Assembly (NCBI RefSeq): GCF_024810105.1
Contig: NZ_JANUDX010000002.1
Location: 558,001-622,000 of the forward strand
Origin: Stenotrophomonas sp. BIGb0135
GTDB lineage: Bacteria; Pseudomonadota; Gammaproteobacteria; Xanthomonadales; Xanthomonadaceae
Length of the DNA stretch: 64,000 bases
Reading direction: 5' to 3'
The notes under the pieces are model-generated. The model was not told the origin of the DNA. It was given only the letters and a program-made list of their open reading frames with translations, and searched no databases. Positions 7,980 through 15,820 of this stretch are shown here, one piece after another. Each line of letters starts with the position of its first letter. Position 1 is the stretch's first letter. Made by a program: the position numbers and the translations under genes.

Positions 7980-9217
7980 CCCAGGTAGGCGACCACGCCG
8001 CGTCCGGCACGCAGGCCGCTGGCGTAACAGGCGGTCAGCAGGTAGCCGCCGGTGGGCGCTTCCCAATCCAGCATCTCGCCAGCGCAGAACGTGCCGGGCA
8101 GCGCACGCAGCATCAGCTGCCGGTCCAGCGCTTCCAGCCGCACGCCGCCGGCGCTGCTGATCACCTCGGCGATCGGGCGCGGGCGCTGCGGCGACAGCGG
8201 CAACCGCTTGAGCGATGCGGCGATGCGCTCGGCCGGCAACTGCCCGGCATCCTTGCCCAGCACCTCGAACAGCAGCGCGGACTTGACCCCGCCCAGGCCG
8301 AGCTGGCGGCGCAGGTGTTCGCCGAAACTGCGGCCCTGTCGCGGCCGCAGCAGCTTGTCCAGCACCTGGGCTTCGGTCTGCCCCGGCAGCAGGTCCAACT
8401 GCAGCTGCGCCTGGCCATCGCGGGCCAGGGTGTCGCGCAGGTCGGCGGCCATCGCATACACCAGGCTGCCTTCGATGCCGTCGGCGCTGATCACGCACTC
8501 GCCCTGCTGCACGCACGCCTGCCCATCCAGCGCCGTCCAGTGCGCCACCACCGGTTTCAACGGCGCGCCGGCCTGGCGCTCGCGGAAGTAGTCGCTCCAT
8601 GCGATGTCGAAGCCGCAGTTGGCCGGCTGCAGCGGGGCGATGTCGATGCCACGCGCCAGCAACGGGTCCACCCACCCCGCGTCCGAGCCGAGTTCGGGCC
8701 AGCTGCCGCCGCCCATCGCCAGCACCACCGCATCGGCCTGCACCCGCACCTCGCCCTCGGGCGTGGCCAGGCGCAGTGCGCCGTCGGCGTCCCACCCGAC
8801 CCAGCGGTGTTGCACATGCAGGCGCACGCCTTGTTCCTTCAGTCGGCGTACCCATCCGCGCAGCAGCGGCGCGGCCTTGCGGTCGACCGGGAAGACCCGG
8901 CCGGAGCTGCCCACGTAGGTCTCCACGCCAAAACCGCGCGCCCAGTCGCGCAACGCCGGGCCGTCGAAGTCGGCCAACCAGTCGCCCACCTCGGCGGCCC
9001 GCTCGCGATAACGCGCGACGAACAGCGCCTGCGGATCGGAGTGGGTCAGGTTCAGGCCGCCCTTGCCGGCGATCAGGAACTTGCGCCCCGGCGATCCCTT
9101 GGCCTCGTACACATCGACCTGGTGGCCGGCCGCGCGCACGGTCTCGGCGGCCATCAACCCGGCCGGGCCGCCGCCGATGATCGCCACGCGCCGCGCCGGG
9201 CTGTCTGGACTACGCAT
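7976..9217 (-). CDS. NAD(P)/FAD-dependent oxidoreductase, HI0933-like flavoprotein
   Basis: A 413-residue flavoprotein of the HI0933/TIGR03862 group. The FAD-binding Rossmann motif is RVAIIGGGPAGLMAAE at about 10-25, followed by the acidic end of strand 2 (VDVYEAKGSPGRKFLIAGKG), where GRKFLxxGxGGxNLT is the group signature. Late motifs are GGVRLEALDRQLMLRALPGTFCAGE and DWEAPTGGYLLTACYASG, typical of the C-terminal FAD contact. The reaction is unknown for this family. The stop TAG is within a REP GTAG. The gene is 9 bases downstream of the FKBP gene's end on the other side and probably independent. Confidence 0.88.
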   Translation of the reverse strand: MRSPDSPARRVAIIGGGPAGLMAAETVRAAGHQVDVYEAKGSPGRKFLIAGKGGLNLTHSDPQALFVARYRERAAEVGDWLADFDGPALRDWARGFGVETYVGSSGRVFPVDRKAAPLLRGWVRRLKEQGVRLHVQHRWVGWDADGALRLATPEGEVRVQADAVVLAMGGGSWPELGSDAGWVDPLLARGIDIAPLQPANCGFDIAWSDYFRERQAGAPLKPVVAHWTALDGQACVQQGECVISADGIEGSLVYAMAADLRDTLARDGQAQLQLDLLPGQTEAQVLDKLLRPRQGRSFGEHLRRQLGLGGVKSALLFEVLGKDAGQLPAERIAASLKRLPLSPQRPRPIAEVISSAGGVRLEALDRQLMLRALPGTFCAGEMLDWEAPTGGYLLTACYASGLRAGRGVVAYLG

Positions 9218-9226
9218 GCAGCAGGC

Positions 9227-9667
9227 TCAGTTCGGCTTGACGTCGAGCAGCTCGACATCGAACACCAGCGAGGAACCCGGTTGGATCGGGCCGGCACCGC
9301 GGTCGCCGTAGCCGTACGCCGCCGGGATCATCAGCGTGCGCTTGCCGCCCACTTTCATGCCGGCAAAGCCTTCGTCCCAGCCCCTGATGACCTGGCCCTT
9401 GCCGAGGTCGAAGCTGAAGGGCTCGCCGCGGTCCACCGAGCTGTCGAACTTGTCGCCATGCTTGTCGGCGGCATGCTCGTTGTAGATCCAGCCGGTGTAA
9501 TGCACGGTCACCTTGTTGCCGGGCGTCGCCTCGGCGCCGGTGCCCGGCTGGGTGTCGATCTTCTCGAACTGCGTGATCGTGCCTCCCGGCGGCGGGCCGG
9601 GCGGGGTGCAGGCGGCGAGCGCCAGCAGCATCAGGGGGGCGAGCAGGTAGGTGGGCAGACGGCGCAT
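9227..9667 (-). CDS. FKBP-type peptidyl-prolyl cis-trans isomerase, lipoprotein
   Basis: A 146-residue protein with a lipoprotein signal peptide (MRRLPTYLLAPLMLLALAAC, lipobox LAAC) and one FKBP domain. Conserved pieces are VTVHYTGWI, the RGEPFSFDLGKGQVIRGWDE segment that lines the active site, GMKVGGKRTLMIPAAYGYGDRG, and the closing strand LVFDVELLDVKPN. It should catalyse proline isomerisation during folding of envelope proteins, anchored to a membrane. The start ATG at 9667 has GGAG five bases upstream; an earlier in-frame ATG at 9709 would put a polar tail before the signal peptide. It shares orientation with the flavoprotein downstream. Confidence 0.92.
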   Translation of the reverse strand: MRRLPTYLLAPLMLLALAACTPPGPPPGGTITQFEKIDTQPGTGAEATPGNKVTVHYTGWIYNEHAADKHGDKFDSSVDRGEPFSFDLGKGQVIRGWDEGFAGMKVGGKRTLMIPAAYGYGDRGAGPIQPGSSLVFDVELLDVKPN

Positions 9668-9731
9668 GACGGCTCCGGAATGCAAAAACGGGACGCAAGG
9701 GTAGCGCATCGCCGGGCGCTATCATGGGCGC

Positions 9732-10097
9732 ATGTCAAAACTGCTGCTCAACCTGCGCAACGTCGCGGACGATGAAATCCAGGACGTCACCGCCCTGCTG
9801 GACCAGGCGGGCATCGCCCATTACCGGACCGAGCCGAGCCCCTGGGGCATCTCCTCGGGCGGGATCTGGATCCGCGAAGACCAGGACCATCCGCGGGCCA
9901 GGGTCCTGATGGCCGAGTACCAGGATGCCCGCGGGGTGCGGGTGCGCGCCGAGCGCGAGGCCGCGCTGCGCGACGGCACCGCCGAGACCTTCGGCAGCCT
10001 GCTGCAGCGCCGACCGCTGTTCGTGGCCGCGGTGCTGCTGGGGATGGTCGCGGCGGCGGCGCTGGTGCTGCTGCCATTCGTGCTGCTGCGCGGCTGA
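9732..10097 (+). CDS. DUF6164-type protein with a C-terminal membrane segment
   Basis: A 121-residue protein. The N-terminal half (residues 1-65, LLLNLRNVADDEIQDVTALLDQAGIAHYRT and then GISSGGIWI) looks like a small alpha/beta domain similar to DUF2007, and matches what I know of DUF6164. One hydrophobic helix near residues 97-117 (FVAAVLLGMVAAAALVLLPF) anchors it, with the N-terminal domain most likely in the cytoplasm. Function is unknown. It is divergent from the FKBP gene, with about 64 bases between the starts. Confidence 0.75.
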   Translation: MSKLLLNLRNVADDEIQDVTALLDQAGIAHYRTEPSPWGISSGGIWIREDQDHPRARVLMAEYQDARGVRVRAEREAALRDGTAETFGSLLQRRPLFVAAVLLGMVAAAALVLLPFVLLRG

Positions 10098-10151
10098 ACC
10101 CCTCGGGCGAAGGGTCGGGGCAGCGCCGTCGGCGCGATTTATACTGCGCGC

Positions 10152-10907
10152 ATGATCGCCAATACTGCCGCCTACCTGTTCACCCCCATCGCCGACACGG
10201 ACGCGCTATGCGCGACCCTGTTGGCGCGGGCAACCGCCGCCGACCTGCGCGGCACGATCCTGGTGGCGGGCGAGGGCATCAACCTGTTCCTGGCCGGCAG
10301 CCGGGCCGGCATCGACGGCTTCTACGCCGCCCTGCAGGCCGATGCGCGTTTTGCCGACCTGCGGGTCAAGACCAGTATCAGCCAGAGGCAGCCGTTCGCC
10401 CGACTCAAGGCCAAGGTCAAGCCGGAGATCATCAGCTTCCGCATCGATGACGGCCAGCCGCTGGCCTATCCGCGCGCGCCGTCGGTCGACCCGGCCACCG
10501 TGCAGCGCTGGCTGCGGCAGGGCCACGACGATGCCGGCAAGCCGTTGGTGATGCTGGATACCCGCAACACCCAGGAAATCGCATACGGCACTTTCCAGGA
10601 CGCCCTGGTCCTGCCGATCACCAAGTTCACCGACCTGCCCGATGCACTGGCCCCGCACCGCGATGCCCTGCGCGACAGCACCGTGGTCAGCTTCTGCACC
10701 GGTGGCATCCGCTGCGAGAAGGCCGCGCTGTGGATGCGCAACGACGGCATGGACAACGTGCTGCAGCTCGACGGCGGCATTCTGGGCTACTTCGAGGCGG
10801 TTGGTGGCGAAGGCTACGACGGCCGCTGCTTCGTGTTCGACGAACGCGTGGCGCTGGATGCCGAGCTGAAGCCGCTGGTCGATCAAGCGGAGACCGGGGC
10901 GGCCTGA
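10152..10907 (+). CDS. Rhodanese-family protein, TrhO-like (tRNA U34 hydroxylase), short form
   Basis: A 251-residue protein with the architecture of YceA/TrhO: an N-terminal alpha/beta domain (residues 1-95, [16 protein letters not shown]) and a rhodanese domain (about 125-225) with the active-site loop CTGGIRCEK. TrhO makes 5-hydroxyuridine at tRNA position 34 from prephenate-dependent chemistry. E. coli TrhO is about 350 residues and has a cysteine-rich C-terminus that is missing here, so this may act only as a sulfurtransferase or be a shorter functional form common in this family. The active cysteine and the following arginine are intact. The gene is followed by a REP pair. Confidence 0.8.
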   Translation: MIANTAAYLFTPIADTDALCATLLARATAADLRGTILVAGEGINLFLAGSRAGIDGFYAALQADARFADLRVKTSISQRQPFARLKAKVKPEIISFRIDDGQPLAYPRAPSVDPATVQRWLRQGHDDAGKPLVMLDTRNTQEIAYGTFQDALVLPITKFTDLPDALAPHRDALRDSTVVSFCTGGIRCEKAALWMRNDGMDNVLQLDGGILGYFEAVGGEGYDGRCFVFDERVALDAELKPLVDQAETGAA

Positions 10908-10949
10908 GGGCGGTTTGCCGGGGGTGTCGGGGTTGCCGAAGGTGTCGGG

Positions 10950-11015
10950 GCTGCCGAGCATGGCTCGGCACTACCGGTCACGTGTACCAGGTAGTGCCGA
11001 GCCATGCTCGGCAGC
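10950..11015. repeat. SMAG REP pair forming a perfect 26-bp inverted repeat
   Basis: Left arm 10950-10975 and right arm 10990-11015 are exact reverse complements (26 of 26), separated by 14 bases. Each arm carries the GTAG head (right arm GTAGTGCCGAGCCATGC) and an internal small palindrome GCCGAGCCATGCTCGGC. It lies 42 bases after the rhodanese gene. Confidence 0.9.
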
Positions 11016-11098
11016 CAGGCAGCCAGGCAGCCAGGCAGCCAGGCAGCCAGGCAGCCAGGCAGCCAGGCAGCCAGGCAGCCAGGCAGCCAGGCAGCCAG
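11011..11098. repeat. Tandem repeat, 11 perfect copies of the 8-mer GCAGCCAG
   Basis: Counting from 11011 the unit GCAGCCAG repeats 11 times without a mismatch (88 bases). The first copy overlaps the last five bases of the REP right arm (CTCGGCAGC), so the array starts inside the palindrome. The copy number is not a multiple of three bases per unit, and no convincing coding frame uses it. Between 11099 and the LLM start at 11225 I see no further feature. Confidence 0.95.
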
Positions 11099-11224
11099 CA
11101 GCCCAGACCTCATCCGGCAACCTCACGAACCCGAACCGCAGGAATCAGCATCCCGCGATCGGCACTGGCGCGCGGCCGGCGCCGGCCCCATGTCAGTGGA
11201 ATACTTTCTGGATGGAACGCGTTC

Positions 11225-12211
11225 ATGCACCTGTCGATTCTTGACCTGGCCCCGGTCTGCGAGGGCAGCGACACCACCCAGGCCTTCGCCAACATGCTGG
11301 ACCTGGCCCAGCACGCCGAAGGCTGGGGCTACCATCGCTACTGGCTGGCCGAACACCACAACATGCCCGGCATCGCCAGCGCCGCCACCGCGGTGCTGAT
11401 CGGGCACGTGGCCGGCGGTACCCGGCGCATACGGGTGGGCTCCGGCGGCATCATGCTGCCCAACCACTCCCCGCTGCAGGTGGCCGAGCAGTTCGGCACG
11501 CTGGCCTCGCTGTATCCGGACCGCATCGATCTCGGCCTCGGGCGTGCCCCCGGCACCGACCAGCCCACCGCGCGCGCACTGCGCCGTTACTTCGACAGTG
11601 CCGACCAGTTCCCGCAGGACGTGCGCGAACTGCTGCACTACTTCGAACCGGCACAGGCCGGCCAGGCCGTGCGTGCCGTGCCCGGGGCCGGGATTCCGGT
11701 GCCGGTGTGGCTGCTCGGCTCCAGCCTGTTCAGTGCGCGCCTGGCCGCCGCGATGGGCCTGCCATTCGCGTTCGCCTCGCACTTCGCGCCTGACGCGATG
11801 GATGAAGCACTGGCCGTGTACCGTCGCGAGTTCCGTCCCTCGCAGTACCTGACCGCGCCGTACGCGGTGCTCGGCTTGAACGTCGTGGCTGCCGAATCGG
11901 AGGCCGCGGCCAAGCGCCTGTTCACCACCCAGCAGCAGAGCTTCGTCAACCTGCGCCGCGGCAAGCCCGGGTTGATCCCGCCGCCGATCGACGACATCGA
12001 GGCCTTCTGGCAGCCGCACGAAAAGCTCGGCGTGCAGAACGCGCTGGCCTGCGCGGTGGTCGGCGACGTGCGCCAGGTGGGCGAGGGCATGGCCGCGTTC
12101 GCCGCGCGCCACAGGCCGGACGAGATCCTGCTCACCGCCAACATCTACGACCACGCCGCGCGCAAGCGCTCGTTCGGTCTGGCGATGCAGGCGTGGCAGG
12201 CGAACGCTTGA
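11225..12211 (+). CDS. LLM-class flavin-dependent oxidoreductase (luciferase-like)
   Basis: A 328-residue protein of the bacterial-luciferase-like TIM-barrel family, of the subgroup with the [16 protein letters not shown] start. Landmarks are [24 protein letters not shown], which includes the conserved [26 protein letters not shown], and the flavin-site [17 protein letters not shown]. Family members use reduced FMN or F420 to oxygenate small substrates; the substrate here is unknown. The ATG at 11225 matches the conserved start. The gene sits between the 8-bp tandem array and a second REP pair, alone in orientation. Confidence 0.88.
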   Translation: MHLSILDLAPVCEGSDTTQAFANMLDLAQHAEGWGYHRYWLAEHHNMPGIASAATAVLIGHVAGGTRRIRVGSGGIMLPNHSPLQVAEQFGTLASLYPDRIDLGLGRAPGTDQPTARALRRYFDSADQFPQDVRELLHYFEPAQAGQAVRAVPGAGIPVPVWLLGSSLFSARLAAAMGLPFAFASHFAPDAMDEALAVYRREFRPSQYLTAPYAVLGLNVVAAESEAAAKRLFTTQQQSFVNLRRGKPGLIPPPIDDIEAFWQPHEKLGVQNALACAVVGDVRQVGEGMAAFAARHRPDEILLTANIYDHAARKRSFGLAMQAWQANA

Positions 12212-12219
12212 TCCCCACG

Positions 12220-12292
12220 GTAGAGCCACGCCATGCGTGGCCGGCGTCACCCCGCCTCGTTCAAGGTGCAGCCACGCATGGCGTGGCTCCAC
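12220..12292. repeat. SMAG REP pair (inverted dimer)
   Basis: GTAGAGCCACGCCATGCGTGGC begins at 12220 and its inverted partner ends at 12292 (GTGGAGCC head on the minus strand, an A to G change in the GTAG). The arms differ only at that base and the spacer is about 26 bases. It starts eight bases after the LLM stop codon. Confidence 0.85.
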
Positions 12293-12385
12293 CCGGCAAG
12301 GATGCGAAGGGGATGTGACCCTGCGATTCACGCTGCCGTGGCCGCCGATCCGCTGTGATGGGGCCCCCGTTGCAGGAGTTACCCC

Positions 12386-12895
12386 ATGGCAGAGCACGAT
12401 CGCCAACAGCACATCAAACAACTGGCCGGCATGATCCGTGACGTGGACATCGCGATGTTCACCACGGTCGGCGTCGACGGCCGTCTTTACAGTCGCCCGC
12501 TCGGTACCCAGGAAGTCGAGTTCGACGGCGACCTGTGGTTCGCCACCGAAGCCGACAGCCCCAAGGTGGCCGAGATCGCGCTCAATCCGCGGGTCAACGT
12601 CTCCTATTCCTCGCCGTCGGGCAACACCTATGTGTCCGTGGCCGGTACCGCGCGCGTCGTTGATGACCGCGCCAAGATCGAGGAACTGTGGTCGCCGGCG
12701 ATGAAAGTGTTCTTCCCCGGCGGCAAGGACGATCCGAACCTGCGGCTGATCCACGTCAGTGCCGAATCGGCCGAGTACTGGGATGGCCCGGGCGGCCTGC
12801 TCGGCAGCGCGCTGTATTTCGTGTTGTCGGCGGTGACCGATGATCCGGGCGCGTTGTCCGATACCGGTACGGTGGATCTCAAGCCGGGGGCGTAA
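12386..12895 (+). CDS. Pyridoxamine 5'-phosphate oxidase-like general stress protein
   Basis: A 169-residue split-barrel flavin-binding protein. The fold is read from IAMFTTVGVDGRLYSRPLGTQ, DLWFATEADSPKVAEIALNPRVNVSYS and YVSVAGTARVVDDRAKIEELW, in the order seen in general stress protein 26-type members of the PNPOx family. Members bind FMN, FAD or F420; none of the residues needed for true pyridoxine phosphate oxidation can be confirmed, so the role is likely redox or stress related. It is preceded by GTTGCAGGAGTTACCCC with a ribosome site AGGAG. Confidence 0.85.
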   Translation: MAEHDRQQHIKQLAGMIRDVDIAMFTTVGVDGRLYSRPLGTQEVEFDGDLWFATEADSPKVAEIALNPRVNVSYSSPSGNTYVSVAGTARVVDDRAKIEELWSPAMKVFFPGGKDDPNLRLIHVSAESAEYWDGPGGLLGSALYFVLSAVTDDPGALSDTGTVDLKPGA

Positions 12896-12911
12896 CGTCC
12901 CGGTGACCGGG

Positions 12912-12934
12912 GTGGCGCCGACCGATGGTCGGCT
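12912..12934 (+). repeat. REP-like hairpin (GTGG-headed SMAG variant)
   Basis: GTGGCGCCGACCGATGGTCGGC: a 7-bp stem GCCGACC/GGTCGGC with a three-base loop, headed by GTGG in place of GTAG. It sits between the convergent stress-protein and exoD genes. Confidence 0.6.
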
Positions 12935-12946
12935 CCCCCTGGCCGC

Positions 12947-13603
12947 TCAGAACCAGCGCTGGACCTGCTCCATCGTGTAGCTCACCAGCTGGCCGGAACT
13001 GAAGCCGAAGAACAGCACCGCGGCCACCGCGCCGACCCAGTTGAACAGCATCAGCATGCCGTCGCGTTCCAGCAGGGCCAGGGCGAACAGCAGCAGCTGG
13101 AAGCCGAACAGATAATTGGTGAACGGGATCGGCAGCGACAGCAGCATCGCTACCAGGATCAGCAACAGGCCGGTGAACGCATGCGCCGGCCGCGGCACCA
13201 GCAGCGCCGGCAGGCGCGGCTTCAGCAAGCGGTCCAGCCGTCGCAGCGGCCGGTCGATGCGGGCCAGGAAGCGATGCATGGTGCCGCGCTTGGGCCCGCG
13301 GTTGGCCACGAAACCCGGCAGCCACGGGCGGCGCATCCCGAACAGCATCTGCGCACCGATCAACACGATCAGCGGCCCGCTGACCGCGCCGCCCACGCCG
13401 GGGATCGGAATGAACGCCGGCAGGATCGCCACGAACAGGAAGACGCCGAACGCACTCTGCTGCAGGTCGCGCAGGATCTCGCCCAGCAGCAGGCGGTGCT
13501 CCGGGTCGCCATGATCGAACATGGCCAGCAGCGTGCGGATGCCCTCGTTGCGGTACGCGGGCCGGCCGTCTTCCGGCGGCGTTGGCTCAGCCGGTGAGTT
13601 CAT
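12947..13603 (-). CDS. ExoD-family membrane protein
   Basis: A 218-residue protein of the exopolysaccharide synthesis ExoD family. After a short proline-rich start it has the family block GDPEHRLLLGEILRDLQQSAFGVFLFVAILPAFIPIPGVGGAVSGPLIVLIGAQMLFG and at least four membrane segments (about residues 45-70, 75-95, 145-165 and 180-205). ExoD affects exopolysaccharide production and alkali tolerance in Rhizobium; the mechanism is unknown. The ATG (13601-13603) lies inside the 3' end of the CorC-type gene, so the reading frames overlap by 17 bases and the two are one operon. Confidence 0.85.
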   Translation of the reverse strand: MNSPAEPTPPEDGRPAYRNEGIRTLLAMFDHGDPEHRLLLGEILRDLQQSAFGVFLFVAILPAFIPIPGVGGAVSGPLIVLIGAQMLFGMRRPWLPGFVANRGPKRGTMHRFLARIDRPLRRLDRLLKPRLPALLVPRPAHAFTGLLLILVAMLLSLPIPFTNYLFGFQLLLFALALLERDGMLMLFNWVGAVAAVLFFGFSSGQLVSYTMEQVQRWF

Positions 13604-14897
13604 CGGTCTCTTCTTCGGACAGCGTGCGCAGCAGCAGCTTGTCCACCCGCGCGCCGTCGAGGTCGACGATCTCGATGCGCCAGCCGGCCCAGTCGAAATA
13701 CTCGCCGGCGTGCGGAATGCGCCCGAAATAATGGATGCACATGCCGGCGAGGGTGTAGTAATCGCCGTCCTCGGCATCGGGCAGTTCGGCATTGCCCATC
13801 AGTTCGCGCAGGTCTTCGATCGACAGCGAGCCATCGACCAGGAACGAACCGTCCTCGCGCGTCACCACCAGCGCGTCTTCGTCCACGTTCTCCACCGACT
13901 GCAGGCGTCCGACCACCGCGCCCATCAGGTCGCTGATGGTCACCAGGCCCTGGATCTCGCCGTACTCGTCCACCACCAGCGCCATCGACTGCTGTTCCTC
14001 GCGGAAGATCTCCAGCAGCTTCATCGCATGGGTCGACTCGGACACGTACAGCGGTTCGCGCAGGTGCTGGAACAGCGAGTGGTCATCGCGCACCAGCCGC
14101 GTGACCAGGCTCTTTACCTCGAGCACGCCGACGATGTCCTGGTCGTTGTCGCGGTACACCGGGTAACGCGAGAACTCGTGCTCGCGCATCGTGGCGATGT
14201 TCTTTTCCGGGTCGGCCACGGTGTCCAGCCAGGCGATCCGGTTGCGCGGGGTCATCAGGCTGTCGGCGGTGCGGTCGCCCAGGCGCATCACCCGGTTCAT
14301 CATGTCGCGCTCATGCGCGTCGATCACGCCGGCTTCGTGGCTCTCGGCCACCAGCATGCGGATCTCTTCTTCGGTGACCGAGGCGGCCTCGTCCTTGCCC
14401 AGGCCCAGCACCCGCAGCACCAGCCGGGTGCTGTGCGAGAGCAGCCACACCGCCGGGAAGGCGATCCGGGACAGCCAGCCCATCGGCCAGGCCACCAGGC
14501 CGGCGATGTCTTCCGAGCGGGTGATCGCCAGCCGCTTGGGCACCAGTTCGCCGAAGATCAGCGTCAGGAAGGTGATCAGGGCCACCGCCAGCGCCTTGCC
14601 GACCTGGGCGGCGTAGACGAAGTCGGGGAACAGGCCGTGCAGCCAGGTGGCGATGGCCAGGCCGATCGCCTCGCCGCCGAACACACCGGTCAGCACGCCG
14701 ATCAGGGTGATCCCGATCTGGACGGTGGACAGGAAGCTCTCGGGCTTCTCGGACAGTTCAAGCGCGCGCTCGGCGCGCTTGCTGGTGCTGGCCATCTGCT
14801 TGAGGCGGCTCTTGCGCGAGGTCATGACCGACATCTCGGACATGGCGAAGAAGCCGTTGAGCAGGATCAGGGCCAGGACGATAATCAGTTCAAACAC
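13587..14897 (-). CDS. CorC/HlyC-type hemolysin-family protein (CNNM domain, CBS pair)
   Basis: A 436-residue membrane protein. Domains in order: a DUF21/CNNM membrane domain (about 1-190, LIIVLALILLNGFFAMSEM at the start and GELVPKRLAI in the middle), a CBS pair (about 215-335, LMTPRNRIAWLD and DEYGEIQGLVTISDLMGAVVG), and a C-terminal CorC_HlyC domain (about 350-430, ADSFLVDGSLSIEDLREL). The family is linked to magnesium or cobalt efflux and sometimes called hemolysins; transport is inferred from CNNM relatives. It is the first gene of a two-gene operon with the ExoD-family gene. Confidence 0.9.
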   Translation of the reverse strand: MFELIIVLALILLNGFFAMSEMSVMTSRKSRLKQMASTSKRAERALELSEKPESFLSTVQIGITLIGVLTGVFGGEAIGLAIATWLHGLFPDFVYAAQVGKALAVALITFLTLIFGELVPKRLAITRSEDIAGLVAWPMGWLSRIAFPAVWLLSHSTRLVLRVLGLGKDEAASVTEEEIRMLVAESHEAGVIDAHERDMMNRVMRLGDRTADSLMTPRNRIAWLDTVADPEKNIATMREHEFSRYPVYRDNDQDIVGVLEVKSLVTRLVRDDHSLFQHLREPLYVSESTHAMKLLEIFREEQQSMALVVDEYGEIQGLVTISDLMGAVVGRLQSVENVDEDALVVTREDGSFLVDGSLSIEDLRELMGNAELPDAEDGDYYTLAGMCIHYFGRIPHAGEYFDWAGWRIEIVDLDGARVDKLLLRTLSEEETDELTG

Positions 14898-15116
14898 GGG
14901 CGGCGTCCCCGGTTGGTGGCAGGGAGGGCGTGTTCAAGCGGTGGCGGCATCCGGAGGGCGCGCAGGCGCGGCGGAGCGGCGGAGGGTAAGGGTCGTCTTC
15001 CATAGAGTGCACCCGAAGGTGCCCGCGCATCTTAACAAAAGGCCGGGGGAGGTAGGCAACCAGAGTCGTTCAGACTGGGGCGTCGGGATGTGAAGGGCAG
15101 GGGGGAGTACCCGCAA

Positions 15117-15138
15117 TGGACATCAAACCGTCATAATT
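15117..15138 (+). promoter_or_regulatory. Possible Pho-box-like direct repeat upstream of the phosphate uptake pair
   Basis: Two adjacent 11-base segments, TGGACATCAAA and CCGTCATAATT, resemble the E. coli Pho-box half-site CTGTCATAAAT (6 and 9 of 11 matches by eye). The second half also contains CATAAT, which could be a plain -10 hexamer. Both readings are possible; the region is 43 bases before the DUF47 start. The rest of the 283-base gap upstream shows nothing definite. Confidence 0.3.
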
Positions 15139-15180
15139 CCGCCCGGTGCCGTCCTTCCTCGACGGCGAATAGGTTTCTCA

Positions 15181-15807
15181 ATGTTCTCTCTGCAGACCAT
15201 TTTCGGCTCCGGCAAACAGTTCTACACCCTGCTGGACGAGGCTGCGCAGGCCGCCCAGGACAGCGCCAAGGCGCTGCACGCGATGCTGCGCGAGGCTGAC
15301 CGCCAGCCGGCGCTGGACGCCTTCAAGCTGGCCCGCCTGCGCGAGCGCGCCGCCTCGGACAAGATCAGCCAGGCGCTGGTGGACAGCTTCATGACCCCGA
15401 TCGAGCGCGAGGACATCGAAGCGCTGGGCTCGGCGCTGTACAAGATCCCCAAGCAGGTCGAGAAGTTCGCCGACCGCTACTCGCTGGCGACCAAGCACCT
15501 GGAACACATCGATTTCGCGCCCCGCGCCGCCATGCTCGAGCAGGCCGCCAGCGTGGTCGTGGAGATGGTCGGTGACCTGCGCCACATGAACCTGGACCGG
15601 ATGACCGCGCTCAACGAGAAGCTGCGTTCGCTGGAAAACGAAGCTGACCGGCTGATGCTCGAGCTGTACCGCGACATCTACTCCGGCCGCCTGGACAACC
15701 TGCAGATGTTCCTGCTCAAGGAGTTCTTCGAGATCCTGGAAAAAGCCATCGACCGCTGCCGCGAGGCCGGCGTGGTGGCGTACCAGATCGTGCTGAAGAA
15801 CAGCTGA
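15181..15807 (+). CDS. DUF47 family PhoU-like phosphate-transport accessory protein
   Basis: A 208-residue, mostly helical protein of the DUF47/TIGR00153 family, related to PhoU. It has repeated helical segments such as LHAMLREADRQPALDAFKLARLRERAASDKISQAL and LEHIDFAPRAAMLEQAASVVVEMVGDLRHM, and the second acidic DxxxE/ExxxD-type patch ENEADRLMLELYRDIYSG that is expected to bind metal. DUF47 genes usually sit next to Pit transporters and are thought to control them. That is the case here, with the pit gene 13 bases downstream and the same strand, so they should be cotranscribed. An upstream leader may carry a phosphate-regulated site. Confidence 0.9.
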   Translation: MFSLQTIFGSGKQFYTLLDEAAQAAQDSAKALHAMLREADRQPALDAFKLARLRERAASDKISQALVDSFMTPIEREDIEALGSALYKIPKQVEKFADRYSLATKHLEHIDFAPRAAMLEQAASVVVEMVGDLRHMNLDRMTALNEKLRSLENEADRLMLELYRDIYSGRLDNLQMFLLKEFFEILEKAIDRCREAGVVAYQIVLKNS

Positions 15808-15820
15808 CGGACGCCACAGC

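Noticed and set aside
10883..11244. Frames made of repeated GSQAARQP or AAWLPGCL peptides
   Set aside because: Direct translations of the GCAGCCAG tandem repeat; no start region or homology.
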